64,000 bases of DNA from an uncultured Saprospiraceae bacterium. GTDB taxonomy: Bacteria; Bacteroidota; Bacteroidia; Chitinophagales; Saprospiraceae. Below are positions 9,833 to 20,345 of the stretch, in pieces. The DNA lies in the NCBI GenBank assembly GCA_937921825.1, contig CAKZVK010000024.1:1-64000 (forward strand), in the 5' to 3' direction. Within the stretch, counting starts at the first letter, position 1. Every line of letters starts with the position of its first letter. Under the pieces are notes generated by a model. The model ran no database searches and had not been told where the DNA came from. It saw only the letters and a list, made by a program, of their open reading frames with translations. The position numbers and the translations under genes were made by a program.

Positions 9833-10558
9833 ATGAAAAATTTATACCTCTCCCTATTTATGGCTTGTGCCTTTTTGGCCTGCAAGCAAGATCAAGCTAC
9901 CGTCACTCCTGCTCCAGAGACAGTTGCAGCTACTAAGACAACACAAAAGACTACACCACCACCAAAAGTGATGACAGAGGCGACTCTAGATCTAACGAAG
10001 TATGGCATCGCTAATGACTCTAGAAATGTCCTAGGAGGATTGAAGGTCGGCGACAAAGCACCAGACTTTGAGCTCAAAAGCAATAGAGGAAGAGTCATAA
10101 AGTTGAGTGAGTATACAGAACATACACCAGTGGTGCTTTCTTTTTTCAGAGGCGACTGGTGTGGCTACTGCACAAAGCATCTGGCAGAGTTTCAGGACAA
10201 TTTTAAAATGTTATCTACAGACAAGAGAACACGTATCATAGCAGTCACTCCTCAGAAAATGGATGATGCTAGAAAGATGGCCTCAGATATGGGTATTTTT
10301 TACTCTGTGATTTCTGATGAAGATCACCAAGTGATGAAGGATTACAAAGTGTTCTATCATACTACTCCAGAATACAATCAGAAAGTCGCAAAGGCAAAAG
10401 GACAATCTTTGAATGCCTATAACAATGATACAGAGCCAGTATTACCTGTACCAGCAACCTATGTCATAGGCAGTGATATGCACATAAAGTATGTGTTCTA
10501 CGATCCAGACTATTCTAAGAGGCCTCCTGTAGAGGATTTACTGTCAGCACTAGATTAA
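9833..10558 (+). CDS. Redoxin/AhpC-TSA family lipoprotein
   Basis: Lipobox; VGDKAPDFELKSNRGRVIKLSEY...VVLSFFRGDWCGYCTKHLAEFQ. Confidence 0.87.
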   Translation: MKNLYLSLFMACAFLACKQDQATVTPAPETVAATKTTQKTTPPPKVMTEATLDLTKYGIANDSRNVLGGLKVGDKAPDFELKSNRGRVIKLSEYTEHTPVVLSFFRGDWCGYCTKHLAEFQDNFKMLSTDKRTRIIAVTPQKMDDARKMASDMGIFYSVISDEDHQVMKDYKVFYHTTPEYNQKVAKAKGQSLNAYNNDTEPVLPVPATYVIGSDMHIKYVFYDPDYSKRPPVEDLLSALD

Positions 10559-10577
10559 GCTTAGAGGATTTCTAATT

Positions 10578-13433
10578 CTATAGCTTTATTATTTTCTGGA
10601 AGTTCTTTTCTCCTGTAGAGATTGTGATTTCCTCCAGTAGGTATATGCCTTTAGGTAGCTCTGATAGATTGATTTTTCTACCATAGTTCACTACGATATT
10701 TTTGTAGATCTGCTCTCCATTGGGCGCATAGATATTGTAGCTACAGCTTTCGCAATCAGACTCTACTCTTATAGCTTCACCGAATGGATTAGGGTATACC
10801 TTAAGAGTTCCTGCACTTAAATTTTCTGTCCCTGTCATCGTTTCTGTCAGAGAAATGGTTGTGGCATTAAAGACCTCATTGGTTTCTGTGGACTGCACCC
10901 AAGCGACTGCATGACTATTTTCTAAGACCATCCCCATCGGGATTGGAAGCTTGATAAATTTTCTATCGACACCATTATCCAATAAATCTAGAGGCGCTTC
11001 GAAGTAGGCCTTTTCTACCAAGTCCAATACATCTAAGCCCTGCCATTCTTCAGCAATACCATCTTCAATGAGAGCCATACGTAAGACATAATTAGGATTC
11101 TCAATTTTACTTGGCGCAGTTATATCTAGCCATGCTTCATAATTCTGGCCTTTGACCTCAGAACCATAGAAACTGACAGAGACAGGTACCTTGACTTCTT
11201 TGAGTTGATTGACGAAAGGCCTGTAGGTGTTAGCAATACTCAAGGAGACATTACCACCAGCACTATTTATCTGTCCATCAAAGACCACCGTAGGGAAGCC
11301 TAGTACATTATAGAGGTCCATTTTTTCTTGTGTCGTTGGAGTTTCGTAGTCATCATTTCTGTGATAGGCCACTGCGAGTACAGGTTGGCCTTCAGTAATA
11401 AGGTCATCAATGCCTAAGGCTGCTCCTGGGCAGTAAGAACACCAAGTGCCAGTAAATTCTTCAATGAGTACATAATCTTTATCTACCAGCTGAAGAATAT
11501 CTAACTGGTGACTGTAGCTGTTATTGTTGACTTCTTGATCTTCAGGATTTTCAAAATTAATCTTTACAATATATTCTCCTTCTTGACCTTTCCATTTCCC
11601 AAAATCTATGGTTCTGACTTCACCGATACCCAGGTCTTCTACTTCCATTGTAAAGGTACTCAGGACTTCATTGCCATAACGTTGTTCTACGACACAGTTG
11701 GCAGTACCACTCACTACTTGGGTGCTGCCGTTTTCTACTACGCCGAATAGCGCTATTTCTGTGCCCGGCTCTTCACGTGTAGTCATATCTGCTTCTTGTG
11801 CTATGAGGTCAATGCTAGGCTGATAGTAAACTCTAAAATTGTCATATCTTCCAAAATTGGCATAGCTGGCATCACCATGAACAGAGATAGCAAATTGGAA
11901 GTTCTTAGCACCTACATCATCGTTTCCGATAGTTTTGACCACATGCTCAGTTATAGAATTGGTCTCTTGCCATCTTGCCGCTTCTTGCCAGGTCACCCCT
12001 CCATCACTGGTTGTTTCTAGTACCATGGAGAAGTTAGGATTGGCTGGAAAATCTACTGAGTGGTTAAATTCTATAGAGATGGCAGGAAAGCCCGTAGTAT
12101 TTATTTCAGGAGAGACAGCTCTTACTGTATTCGGGCTATTGTTACCACCCCATAGGTAGGCCATTTCGCCTTCGTCATTTCCAGCAAAGTTAGAAAAGAA
12201 GTGAGACCAGAAAGCCTGCGGCGTAGTAGACTGCGTTGTCCACTTGTAATCGTAATCCAAAGTCTCATCAGGTCTCTCTACGACGTCGACATAAAAATCT
12301 TCATAGTAGAGATAATCTGCTTCTACTCGATAGACGATATTTGAAGTCGCTTCAGTTCCACGACCAGAAGGGTTTTCAGGAATTAAGGTATAGCTTATAG
12401 ATCCTTGGATATCTAGAATATCTGTAAAGCTGGTTTCATTACCAGGAATGACAAACTGTTTTCCATCTGACCGTACTATAGTATATGATTGTACGATATT
12501 ATCAAAGTAGCTGCCGCCTTGCTGGGCACTATTTGCACCCACCGTAGGGGCTGTCCATTCTAGTAGTACATCATCTCCACTTTTAGCAGCTGTAAGATTG
12601 GTCACTGCTCCAGGCCTGTCTAGCCCTAGCCAATAATTTTTTGTAAATCTAGAGTATCCATTGCCAGCCTCATTGACGCCGTATACTTCAAAGCGGTAGT
12701 AGCCAGCATCTCCCTCTATATCAATGACAGGCATGTAGTTTTCTCCTGGTGACGGATTTTCAAAACTATAGGCCAGTTTATTATCATTTAGATTTATAAA
12801 ATCAATCGAGCTTAGGTTGGGTAGTAAGTCGCCATCCGCTTCCAGCTTAGGACTGATCCAGAATGAAACATCAAAACCTGGCTCTGCTGAGACTCTAGGT
12901 TCTAAGTGCAGATTTTCTACGGCTGCTGCTCTGTTGTTTTCAAATTTATCGTTGTAGAGTTTAAAGTTGTCTAAGTTGAGGATATGACTTTTGTCTCCTT
13001 CCAGTTTGAATACTAGAGCCGTATTAAGATTTACAGAGGCGATGTCTATCGTCAAGGTCTCGTAAGCAGTATTAGGAACATAGACGGTATGAATGGGTTC
13101 AAAGCAACAATCCGAATTAGGATGAAAATGCCCAATGTGTAATTCTGGGACTGAAGACGAAACGAAACTCAAATTGAACCCGGCAACATCTATCTCCAAT
13201 CTGGTATACTGCGACAGGTCATACTGCTCCGTAATTAGCGAAAGGGATTCATCTCCTTCACTTTGTTTGAAGAGATCTATTTTTCCACCATTCTCTATTA
13301 CCCAATCAAATCCTGCAGAAGTTTCTCCATACCAGCCTTGAGGCATTCCCGAGTCAAAATTCTCTGTAATAACTTGCCCAGATAGAAGGCTAGTAAATAT
13401 GCAGGCGCAGAAAAGTAGAATTGAGTTTTTCAT
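10578..13433 (-). CDS. T9SS type A sorting domain protein with Omp28/thioredoxin-like domain
   Basis: LIEEFTGTWCSYCPGAALGIDDL; C-terminal KVYPNPFGEAIRVESD...LPKGIYLLE sorting domain. Confidence 0.85.
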   Translation of the reverse strand: MKNSILLFCACIFTSLLSGQVITENFDSGMPQGWYGETSAGFDWVIENGGKIDLFKQSEGDESLSLITEQYDLSQYTRLEIDVAGFNLSFVSSSVPELHIGHFHPNSDCCFEPIHTVYVPNTAYETLTIDIASVNLNTALVFKLEGDKSHILNLDNFKLYNDKFENNRAAAVENLHLEPRVSAEPGFDVSFWISPKLEADGDLLPNLSSIDFINLNDNKLAYSFENPSPGENYMPVIDIEGDAGYYRFEVYGVNEAGNGYSRFTKNYWLGLDRPGAVTNLTAAKSGDDVLLEWTAPTVGANSAQQGGSYFDNIVQSYTIVRSDGKQFVIPGNETSFTDILDIQGSISYTLIPENPSGRGTEATSNIVYRVEADYLYYEDFYVDVVERPDETLDYDYKWTTQSTTPQAFWSHFFSNFAGNDEGEMAYLWGGNNSPNTVRAVSPEINTTGFPAISIEFNHSVDFPANPNFSMVLETTSDGGVTWQEAARWQETNSITEHVVKTIGNDDVGAKNFQFAISVHGDASYANFGRYDNFRVYYQPSIDLIAQEADMTTREEPGTEIALFGVVENGSTQVVSGTANCVVEQRYGNEVLSTFTMEVEDLGIGEVRTIDFGKWKGQEGEYIVKINFENPEDQEVNNNSYSHQLDILQLVDKDYVLIEEFTGTWCSYCPGAALGIDDLITEGQPVLAVAYHRNDDYETPTTQEKMDLYNVLGFPTVVFDGQINSAGGNVSLSIANTYRPFVNQLKEVKVPVSVSFYGSEVKGQNYEAWLDITAPSKIENPNYVLRMALIEDGIAEEWQGLDVLDLVEKAYFEAPLDLLDNGVDRKFIKLPIPMGMVLENSHAVAWVQSTETNEVFNATTISLTETMTGTENLSAGTLKVYPNPFGEAIRVESDCESCSYNIYAPNGEQIYKNIVVNYGRKINLSELPKGIYLLEEITISTGEKNFQKIIKL

Positions 13434-13670
13434 TTCATTGTGGTTTGATCTCCTTAATATAGGGATTAACTATGAAATGAAGAGCATTAAAACTCATAGG
13501 GTCTGTGAGTCTATAACAGAGCCGCAGCTCTTATTCTTGCATCACCTACTTATTGGGATTGTGTTTTTGCTCAGACTTACAAAAAAGTGGCGTTCTGATA
13601 ACGAAACTTAGCCCAGAAACTTACCATTGGATATTACCTCGTATAGGAAGGTACAGATGACTTTATGAAA

Positions 13671-13712
13671 AAAAAGAGGCTGAACTCATACTTATGAGAC
13701 AGCCTCTTTTGG
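13671..13712. terminator. Rho-independent terminator
   Basis: aaagaggctgaactcatacttatgagacagcctctttt hairpin with nested ctcat/atgag, downstream of the minus-strand gene ending at 13726. Confidence 0.75.
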
Positions 13713-13725
13713 TTAGTGTTTATAC

Positions 13726-14418
13726 TTACTTGGTTGGATGTCTTTCCTCTTTTAGCTTTAGAATATTCGTAGCTTTTTCTGTCATGCCTTCCTCCTCATA
13801 AAGTCTGGCTAAGTAGTCATAGAGTTCTGCTCTCTTGTATTCCATAGACAGTAATTCTTCAAAATCAGAAATAGCCTCTTTATTCTTTTTTGCAAGAGTG
13901 GCAAATACCGCTGCGGTAAAGATCAGGGACGTGTCTTGTCTCGCATGTTTAGGATAAGCTAGTTCTAAGTCGTTCATACTTAGAGCATTTTTATAATGAC
14001 TATGTGCCGCACTATGTTGTCCATCTGCATAGGCATCATTACCCATTTCCATCATCTTGATTTTAGCGGTATAGAGATCATTGAGTAGGGTATATCTATA
14101 AGTCATTTTTTCATCCTTTTCTAGAGCAGCCGAATACGCTTTTTGTACATCTTGGGAGTAGGAGAGAGGGTCTTCTAGTTCTCTATTCAGTAAGGACAGA
14201 GACAGTACTTTTGATTTAGTTTTTAAGCTTTCTAGATCAGGGCGAAAGGCTTTGTCTGCAAACATTTCATTGAGCATGGTTTCTGCCTTTTCGAGGTCTT
14301 CGATGTTTTTCTCCGTCTCGAAAGAATTGATCAATTTGTTTACTTCATTCAAGTCATTAGACTGGGAATATCCCATTGTAACAAAGAGACCAAAGGTTAC
14401 AATAATCATTAATTTCAT
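13726..14418 (-). CDS. Secreted TPR-like repeat protein, function unknown
   Basis: Signal peptide; helical repeats ending AELYDYLARLYEEEGMTEKATNILK. Confidence 0.7.
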   Translation of the reverse strand: MKLMIIVTFGLFVTMGYSQSNDLNEVNKLINSFETEKNIEDLEKAETMLNEMFADKAFRPDLESLKTKSKVLSLSLLNRELEDPLSYSQDVQKAYSAALEKDEKMTYRYTLLNDLYTAKIKMMEMGNDAYADGQHSAAHSHYKNALSMNDLELAYPKHARQDTSLIFTAAVFATLAKKNKEAISDFEELLSMEYKRAELYDYLARLYEEEGMTEKATNILKLKEERHPTK

Positions 14419-14645
14419 CTCGAAAAAATTTATGGTTTATAATAAATTGCTTGACTTAGGGCTGCGAATTTATCAAAGTCTTCTGTGAAAAATCTGTTAA
14501 TTAACTAAGCTTTAGCTTTTTTCTCTTTTCCGCTCACGTCTATATTTCGCAGCCTATTTATCTATTTGATGAGATAGTAAAACGTTACAAACATTTCCTT
14601 GTTCGTTTTTATACTTTTGCTGTTCATTAATTACAAATAATTATT

Positions 14646-15359
14646 ATGTATAAGACATTGACAATATTCTTGATAACCTTCAGCTTGGTATCATGTGATC
14701 CCGCTACAATGCAGAAGGTATTAGATTCAGTATCAGAAGCCCCACTAACTAATCTAGATGTTTCTAATGGTCTAAAAGAAGCCTTACAATTTGGGGTCGA
14801 TAATAGCGTAAACTTTCTTTCTGCTGAAGATGGCTATTACAGATCTGCATATAAAATCCTCTTGCCTGAGGAAGCAACTAAGGTAATAGATAAATTGTCT
14901 TTCATCCCAGGCTTTCAAAATCTAGAAGCCGAGATGATCAAAAAAATAAATAGAGCTGCCGAAGATGCAGCCTCTAAGGCAGGCCCTATATTTCTAGATG
15001 CGATCAGAAGTATCACCTTCGATGATGCCATGAATATTCTGATGGGTGAGCGAAATGCGGCTACACAATATCTTAATAATAGAACCTACAATAGTCTCTA
15101 TAGTGAATTCAAACCAGTACTGACAGGTTCGCTTAATAAGGTCGGAGCACTAGATCTATGGACTAAGGCCATTACTAAATATAATTCTCTTCCTCTCGTC
15201 AATGATATAAACCCTGATCTTGCAGATCATATTAATACTAAAGCTTTGGTAGGACTATTTGATTTGATAGAGAAGAAAGAAGATGGCATCAGATCAGATG
15301 TATCACAAAGAACCACAGGTCTATTGCAGAAGGTATTTGCTAAGCAAGACAGGTCATAA
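14646..15359 (+). CDS. DUF4197 family protein (lipoprotein)
   Basis: SNGLKEALQFGVDNSVNFLSAEDGYYRSAYKILLPEEATKV...ITFDDAMNILMGERNAATQYL. Confidence 0.88.
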   Translation: MYKTLTIFLITFSLVSCDPATMQKVLDSVSEAPLTNLDVSNGLKEALQFGVDNSVNFLSAEDGYYRSAYKILLPEEATKVIDKLSFIPGFQNLEAEMIKKINRAAEDAASKAGPIFLDAIRSITFDDAMNILMGERNAATQYLNNRTYNSLYSEFKPVLTGSLNKVGALDLWTKAITKYNSLPLVNDINPDLADHINTKALVGLFDLIEKKEDGIRSDVSQRTTGLLQKVFAKQDRS

Positions 15360-15382
15360 GCATAAGAAGAAAATTCTAATTG

Positions 15383-15421
15383 AAAATCCATTTCTAGCCA
15401 AGCGTTAGAAGTGGATTTTTT
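15383..15421. terminator. Bidirectional terminator between convergent genes
   Basis: aaaatccatttct...agaagtggatttttt stem with T-tract. Confidence 0.65.
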
Positions 15422-15441
15422 CGTTGGATAGGATAGGTAAT

Positions 15442-16698
15442 TTAGATGCCTGCCGTCAGTTTCTTGACGACATCAAATTCGGATAAGAAAACCTTGGCCA
15501 GTACCCTCAGTACTGTGTAGGCAGGTATTGCTAGTACCATCCCTGCTACTCCGCCTATCTTGGCACCCATGAGCACTACAAGGAAAATTTCCAGTGGATG
15601 TGCCTTGACAGATCTAGAAAAGATATTGGGTTGTAAGATGAAGTTATCCAGCAACTGTAAGATCGCAAAAACAATGACCGTTTTTATAATCTTAGGTAGC
15701 ATGACATCATAGAATCCGACGTCTAGATTAGAAGAGATCACTATCAGTACACCGAAGAGGTTTCCTAGTATAGGACCTATGTAAGGTATCAGGTTGAACA
15801 CCGCAAAGCAAAAAGCCATCAGTAGGGCATTTTGCAAGCCTAATAACTTGAGCACTATGGTCGTGATCAATGTTATCACCATAGCCTGTACGAGCAACCC
15901 TACAAAATATCTTATCAGTAGAGCAGAGGATTCTTCTATAGCATGAGAAGCTTTACCCTCTTGACGATTAGGGACTAAGGCAGATACCATTTTTGTGAAC
16001 AGTCCTTTCTCTTGGAGGAAAAAGAAGGCAATAAAAAATACTGATAATAACGTAATCAGAATATTTCCAAAGAATCCTACGAAAGAACTAAGGAGTTTAG
16101 GAATCTTAGCCGGATTAAATAATTCAAAAATATTATTCTTGACACCTGTTAGATAATCTGGTGAACTGTTCTCTACATTTATCTCTCCATTTTTTATAGG
16201 AGGAGTATTGACATTAATCACTAAGTCTATTCCGGTGTCCGCAAGTGTATCTCCTTGTAGCTTCAGCAAGGAATCCAGTCTGACGACGGTAGCTTTTAAG
16301 TCTTGTTGAGTATTAGTTTTTTCCTCTGCAAGGACCTGTATCTCTGGTGCTAAAAGACCTTTTTCTTCTAACCAATCTTTGGTGTCTTGAATAGGTTCTT
16401 CTAGTCCTGTCAGAATTTTCTCATAATCTAGTCCAGCTAAATTTTTTGCTTGGTCCAGCAGGGGTGGTGCAAGTACTCTCACAAGGAGGAGTAGAAAGAG
16501 CGCAAAAATAAATAAGGTCAGTCCTGCAGATAATCCACGACTCAGGTATTTGCTCAGAAAGTTATTTAGCGGAGCACCTATCATAGAGATCACCCAGGCC
16601 ATGATAATATAGCTTACTATATCAGCAAAGTAGTAAAGTAAAAAGCCTGCTATCAATAAGGGGATAGCATACAGTGTATATTTTTTAAATTGCGGCAT
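15442..16698 (-). CDS. AI-2E family transporter (PF01594)
   Basis: NLIPYIGPILGNLFGVLIVISS and multi-TM pattern. Confidence 0.92.
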   Translation of the reverse strand: MPQFKKYTLYAIPLLIAGFLLYYFADIVSYIIMAWVISMIGAPLNNFLSKYLSRGLSAGLTLFIFALFLLLLVRVLAPPLLDQAKNLAGLDYEKILTGLEEPIQDTKDWLEEKGLLAPEIQVLAEEKTNTQQDLKATVVRLDSLLKLQGDTLADTGIDLVINVNTPPIKNGEINVENSSPDYLTGVKNNIFELFNPAKIPKLLSSFVGFFGNILITLLSVFFIAFFFLQEKGLFTKMVSALVPNRQEGKASHAIEESSALLIRYFVGLLVQAMVITLITTIVLKLLGLQNALLMAFCFAVFNLIPYIGPILGNLFGVLIVISSNLDVGFYDVMLPKIIKTVIVFAILQLLDNFILQPNIFSRSVKAHPLEIFLVVLMGAKIGGVAGMVLAIPAYTVLRVLAKVFLSEFDVVKKLTAGI

Positions 16699-16742
16699 TC
16701 CTGAGCCTAAGCTAACAATTTATCGTTGATTGTAGAGGAATT

Positions 16743-18119
16743 TTAGACTTGATACAAAGATTCTTGTACTAAGTTTTCGATCTGCTCTGCTTGTGTAGGT
16801 AGTTGTGGTCCGAAGTTTCTGACACCATCTTTAGTCACTACAAAATTGTCTTCTATCCTTATCCCTCCAAAATTTCTATTGGCCTCCAGCTTATTGTAGT
16901 TAATGAATTCCATGAATTTTCCTTCTGCTCGGAACTTGTCTATGAGTTGTGGAATGACATAAATGCCAGGTTCTATCGTGATACAATTATTAGGTTCTAG
17001 AGCCTTAGCTAATCGTAAGGACTTCAAGCCAAATTCAGTAGACTTAATATGCGGCGGAGCATATCCGACATATTGTTCGCCTAGGTTTTCCATGTCATGT
17101 ACATCTAGCCCGAGCATATGTCCTAGACCACACTGAAAGAACATGGTATGAGCACCAGTGGTGACGGCATCTTCTGTGTTGCCTTTCATCCAACCTATAG
17201 CTTTCATCCCTTCCACCAGCATTCTAGCACTCGCAAGATGTAGCTCTTGAAATGCTACTCCTGGACCTGCGAGATTCACTGCCTTTTCGAGAGCGGTTGC
17301 TACAGTATTGTATACCTCTTTTTGGAGTGGAGTGAATTTTCCTGAAGCGGGAAAAGTTCTAGTTAGATCTGCACAGTAACCAGATTTCACCTCTAAGCCT
17401 CCATCAAAGAGTACGAGGTCTCCCTCTTCTAGGACATGATGGTACTCATTAGTATGGAGGATCTGTCCTTGGGTCGTCAGTATGGGTTGGTAGGCTAGTA
17501 CGGTTTCGTGCTCGTAGGCTACTTGATTAGCAATACCTACGAGGTCACTCTCCTTGAGCCCTAACTTGCAGTGCTGCATGACACGAGTATGCATTACTGT
17601 AGAATACTCTACCGCTTTTTCTAACTGTGCTAATTCAAAATCCGACTTGTAGGATCTTTGCTCTATGACAGCGTGGATAAGTTCTAGAGATGCGGCTGGT
17701 TCTTGCTTAAAATATTGTCGTAGTCTTAGAGTATGGTCGTAAGTGTAGGGTGGTAAGTAATGCATCCCATCAGAAAGGTGATTATCAAGTTCACTGCTAG
17801 AGAGAACCTTATCTACACCTACTTTGCTGGCCATCGATTCGAGATTCTCTTGGTCTCCTATCCAGACGATATCATCTATAGTCGGATTATCTCCGAACAG
17901 ATAAGCAGCATGATTATCTACATCTATTATAGCATTGAGATTAGGGAGATCTAGACCAAAGTAGTATAAGAAACTACTGTCTTGTCTAAATGGGTAATAA
18001 TTTGATTTGAAGTTTCTAGGTGAATGATTATTACCTAGGAATAAAATTTTTCCAGTTCCCAGTTTATCACAAAGTCTTTGTCTTCTTTCCTTGTATACAG
18101 CCGTCGGTGCCTTCATCAT
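16743..18119 (-). CDS. Xaa-Pro aminopeptidase (M24B, aminopeptidase P family)
   Basis: VLFDGGLEVKSGYCADLTRTFPASGKFT...GLGHMLGLDVHDMEN...ITIEPGIYVIP metal-ligand motifs. Confidence 0.93.
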   Translation of the reverse strand: MMKAPTAVYKERRQRLCDKLGTGKILFLGNNHSPRNFKSNYYPFRQDSSFLYYFGLDLPNLNAIIDVDNHAAYLFGDNPTIDDIVWIGDQENLESMASKVGVDKVLSSSELDNHLSDGMHYLPPYTYDHTLRLRQYFKQEPAASLELIHAVIEQRSYKSDFELAQLEKAVEYSTVMHTRVMQHCKLGLKESDLVGIANQVAYEHETVLAYQPILTTQGQILHTNEYHHVLEEGDLVLFDGGLEVKSGYCADLTRTFPASGKFTPLQKEVYNTVATALEKAVNLAGPGVAFQELHLASARMLVEGMKAIGWMKGNTEDAVTTGAHTMFFQCGLGHMLGLDVHDMENLGEQYVGYAPPHIKSTEFGLKSLRLAKALEPNNCITIEPGIYVIPQLIDKFRAEGKFMEFINYNKLEANRNFGGIRIEDNFVVTKDGVRNFGPQLPTQAEQIENLVQESLYQV

Positions 18120-18320
18120 CTTTTCGTTTAGTTACTAAGAGTAATGAAAGTGGATGTATAATGATGGAGGGTATGACAAGTTAAGAGATTCATCTAGTTT
18201 TTACCCCATACAGTCAGTTATTTTATTGATTTAGTCTTTGAATGGGGATTAGTCCAAACTAATTTTTTCATATTTAGGTTTTATAGCAAAACATCAACTT
18301 CATCTCAAGCGCAGACACTT

Positions 18321-19100
18321 ATGATCAATGTCCAAAACGTAACGAAGACCTACAAGCTAAGTAAGCAGCAGAAAAAAGAGCTACAAACTACTGCTCCCTC
18401 CATTAATGCGGTCAATAATGTTTCTTTTCAATGTCAGCCCGGAAAGATCTTTTCTTTGCTAGGACCTAATGGTGCTGGAAAAACTACAACACTGAGAATG
18501 ATGTCTACGATCTTAAGTCCTACCCAAGGAGATATAGAAATCTGTGGACATAGCGTCAAAACTTCCTCTGAAGCCGTCAGAAGAAAGATAGGTTTCCTTA
18601 CAGGATCTACTAATCTGTACGACAGACTTAACCCTGGCGAAATAGTAGAATATTTCGGTAAGCTGCATGAGATGGATAGTAAGAAGCTTGCAGAAAGAAA
18701 AGACATGCTCTTCACGGGGTTAGGTATCCACGAATTCTCTAAGAAACGTATCGGTCAGATGAGTACAGGAATGAAACAAAAAGTTTCTATAGCACGTAGT
18801 ATGATACACGATCCAGATGTGGTGATCTTTGATGAACCGACTTCAGGCCTAGACGTCATCACTGCTAACAGTATTATAGACCTCATCAGACAGTGTAAGA
18901 CTGAAGGGAAGACTGTTATCTTTTCTTCTCACATAATGTCTGAAGTAGACTTGCTCTGCGACGATCTAGCTATTATTGCAAAGGGAGAGTTAATCTACAA
19001 TGATAGCATGGAAAATTTCAGAGAACAAAACAAATCGACCTCATTGACTGAGGCATTTATAAATATTGTTTCTCAAAGCCAACAATCGATAACAGCCTAA
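18321..19100 (+). CDS. ABC transporter ATP-binding protein (NatA-like)
   Basis: Walker A LLGPNGAGKTT, signature MSTGMKQKVSIARSM, Walker B VVIFDEPTSGLD. Confidence 0.93.
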   Translation: MINVQNVTKTYKLSKQQKKELQTTAPSINAVNNVSFQCQPGKIFSLLGPNGAGKTTTLRMMSTILSPTQGDIEICGHSVKTSSEAVRRKIGFLTGSTNLYDRLNPGEIVEYFGKLHEMDSKKLAERKDMLFTGLGIHEFSKKRIGQMSTGMKQKVSIARSMIHDPDVVIFDEPTSGLDVITANSIIDLIRQCKTEGKTVIFSSHIMSEVDLLCDDLAIIAKGELIYNDSMENFREQNKSTSLTEAFINIVSQSQQSITA

Positions 19101-19109
19101 CCAACTTAG

Positions 19110-20285
19110 ATGAATACTATACTTACTGTTTTCAAGAAAGAGTTTATTGATACTCTAAGAGATAGAAGAACATTGATTACGGCTATTATTATGCCCGCTG
19201 TTCTGATTCCTTTTTTAATGTATGGAATGACCTTCATGATGAAGACCATCATGGAAAAGGAGGAGAATAAAAAACTCAAGTTGGCTTTCATAGAAGCACC
19301 AGCAGAATTTGTAGCAAGTGTAGATACAGCTAAGATTGAAGTTATTACAGGTATGACTATGGAGTCAGGTCGGGATGCCATCTTAGTAGACAGTCTAGAT
19401 GCGCTGATGACCTTCAAAGGTAACTTTACACAGGACCAAGTAGACCTTAAGACTACTAAGGTCAATATGTGGTTCAAGTCCACCAACCTTATGGTGAAGG
19501 ATAGAATCTCGTCTATAGTAGAAAAGTATGAGGAAGAACTCTTGGATAAGAGAATCCAGACTCTAGCTATTTCTGAATCTTCTATAGATCCCATAGATCT
19601 TACGCGGTATGACATTGCCCCTAAGAAAGAATTCATAGGTAAGACTGCAGGAGGATTCCTGCCGTATATGTTTATCATTTTTTGCTTCATGGGTTGTATG
19701 TACCCCGCTCTTGATTTAGTGACAGGAGAGAAGGAGCGAGGCACGATAGAGACCCTGCTGACTGTGCCAGCATCTAGATTTAAAATTATGCTCGGTAAGG
19801 TGATGACCATATCTGTGATGGGTCTTGCTGCGGCAGTGATGGGTATACTAGGTATGTACATAGGTGTCAAGCTGCTACCCGATATGCCAGAAGACATGTT
19901 TGAAGTACTTAATAATATTGTGAGCACAAAATTTGTGGTCATGCTACTCGCTATGTTGGTCCCATTGTGTATTTTCTTTGCAGGGATACTAGCGGCGCTA
20001 GTGATCAAGGCAAAAAGCTTTAAGGAAGCTCAGAGCATCGTGTCGCCACTAACGTTTATCATTTTCTTGCCAGCAGCTATGGCGATGCTGCCCGGTATAG
20101 AGTTGGATTGGAAGACCGCCTGCGTGCCTATTCTGAATATTGCCTTAGCGACTAAGGAGATCATTGCTGGAACCATTAATACTGGTCAGTATGCCTGCAT
20201 AGTCCTTTCCTTAATTGTACTCGCTATAGTAGCTGTTATAGTTAGTTTCAAGCAGTTTTCTAAGGAGAGTATGGTCCTTAAGTAA
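19110..20285 (+). CDS. ABC transporter permease (NatB-like, ABC-2)
   Basis: FKKEFIDTLRDRRTLITAIIMPAVLIPF...PALDLVTGEKERGTIETLLTVPASR; adjacent to the ATPase. Confidence 0.92.
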   Translation: MNTILTVFKKEFIDTLRDRRTLITAIIMPAVLIPFLMYGMTFMMKTIMEKEENKKLKLAFIEAPAEFVASVDTAKIEVITGMTMESGRDAILVDSLDALMTFKGNFTQDQVDLKTTKVNMWFKSTNLMVKDRISSIVEKYEEELLDKRIQTLAISESSIDPIDLTRYDIAPKKEFIGKTAGGFLPYMFIIFCFMGCMYPALDLVTGEKERGTIETLLTVPASRFKIMLGKVMTISVMGLAAAVMGILGMYIGVKLLPDMPEDMFEVLNNIVSTKFVVMLLAMLVPLCIFFAGILAALVIKAKSFKEAQSIVSPLTFIIFLPAAMAMLPGIELDWKTACVPILNIALATKEIIAGTINTGQYACIVLSLIVLAIVAVIVSFKQFSKESMVLK

Positions 20286-20345
20286 CATCTAGAGATTCTT
20301 TCTTTTTAGTTGTGACTACTTTGTAATTTCGTGCCAAAGGCAAGC

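Noticed and set aside
19106-20008. 300-aa minus-strand ORF opposite the ABC permease
   Set aside because: Antisense shadow of a clearly coding permease; low-complexity Ser/Ile-rich translation
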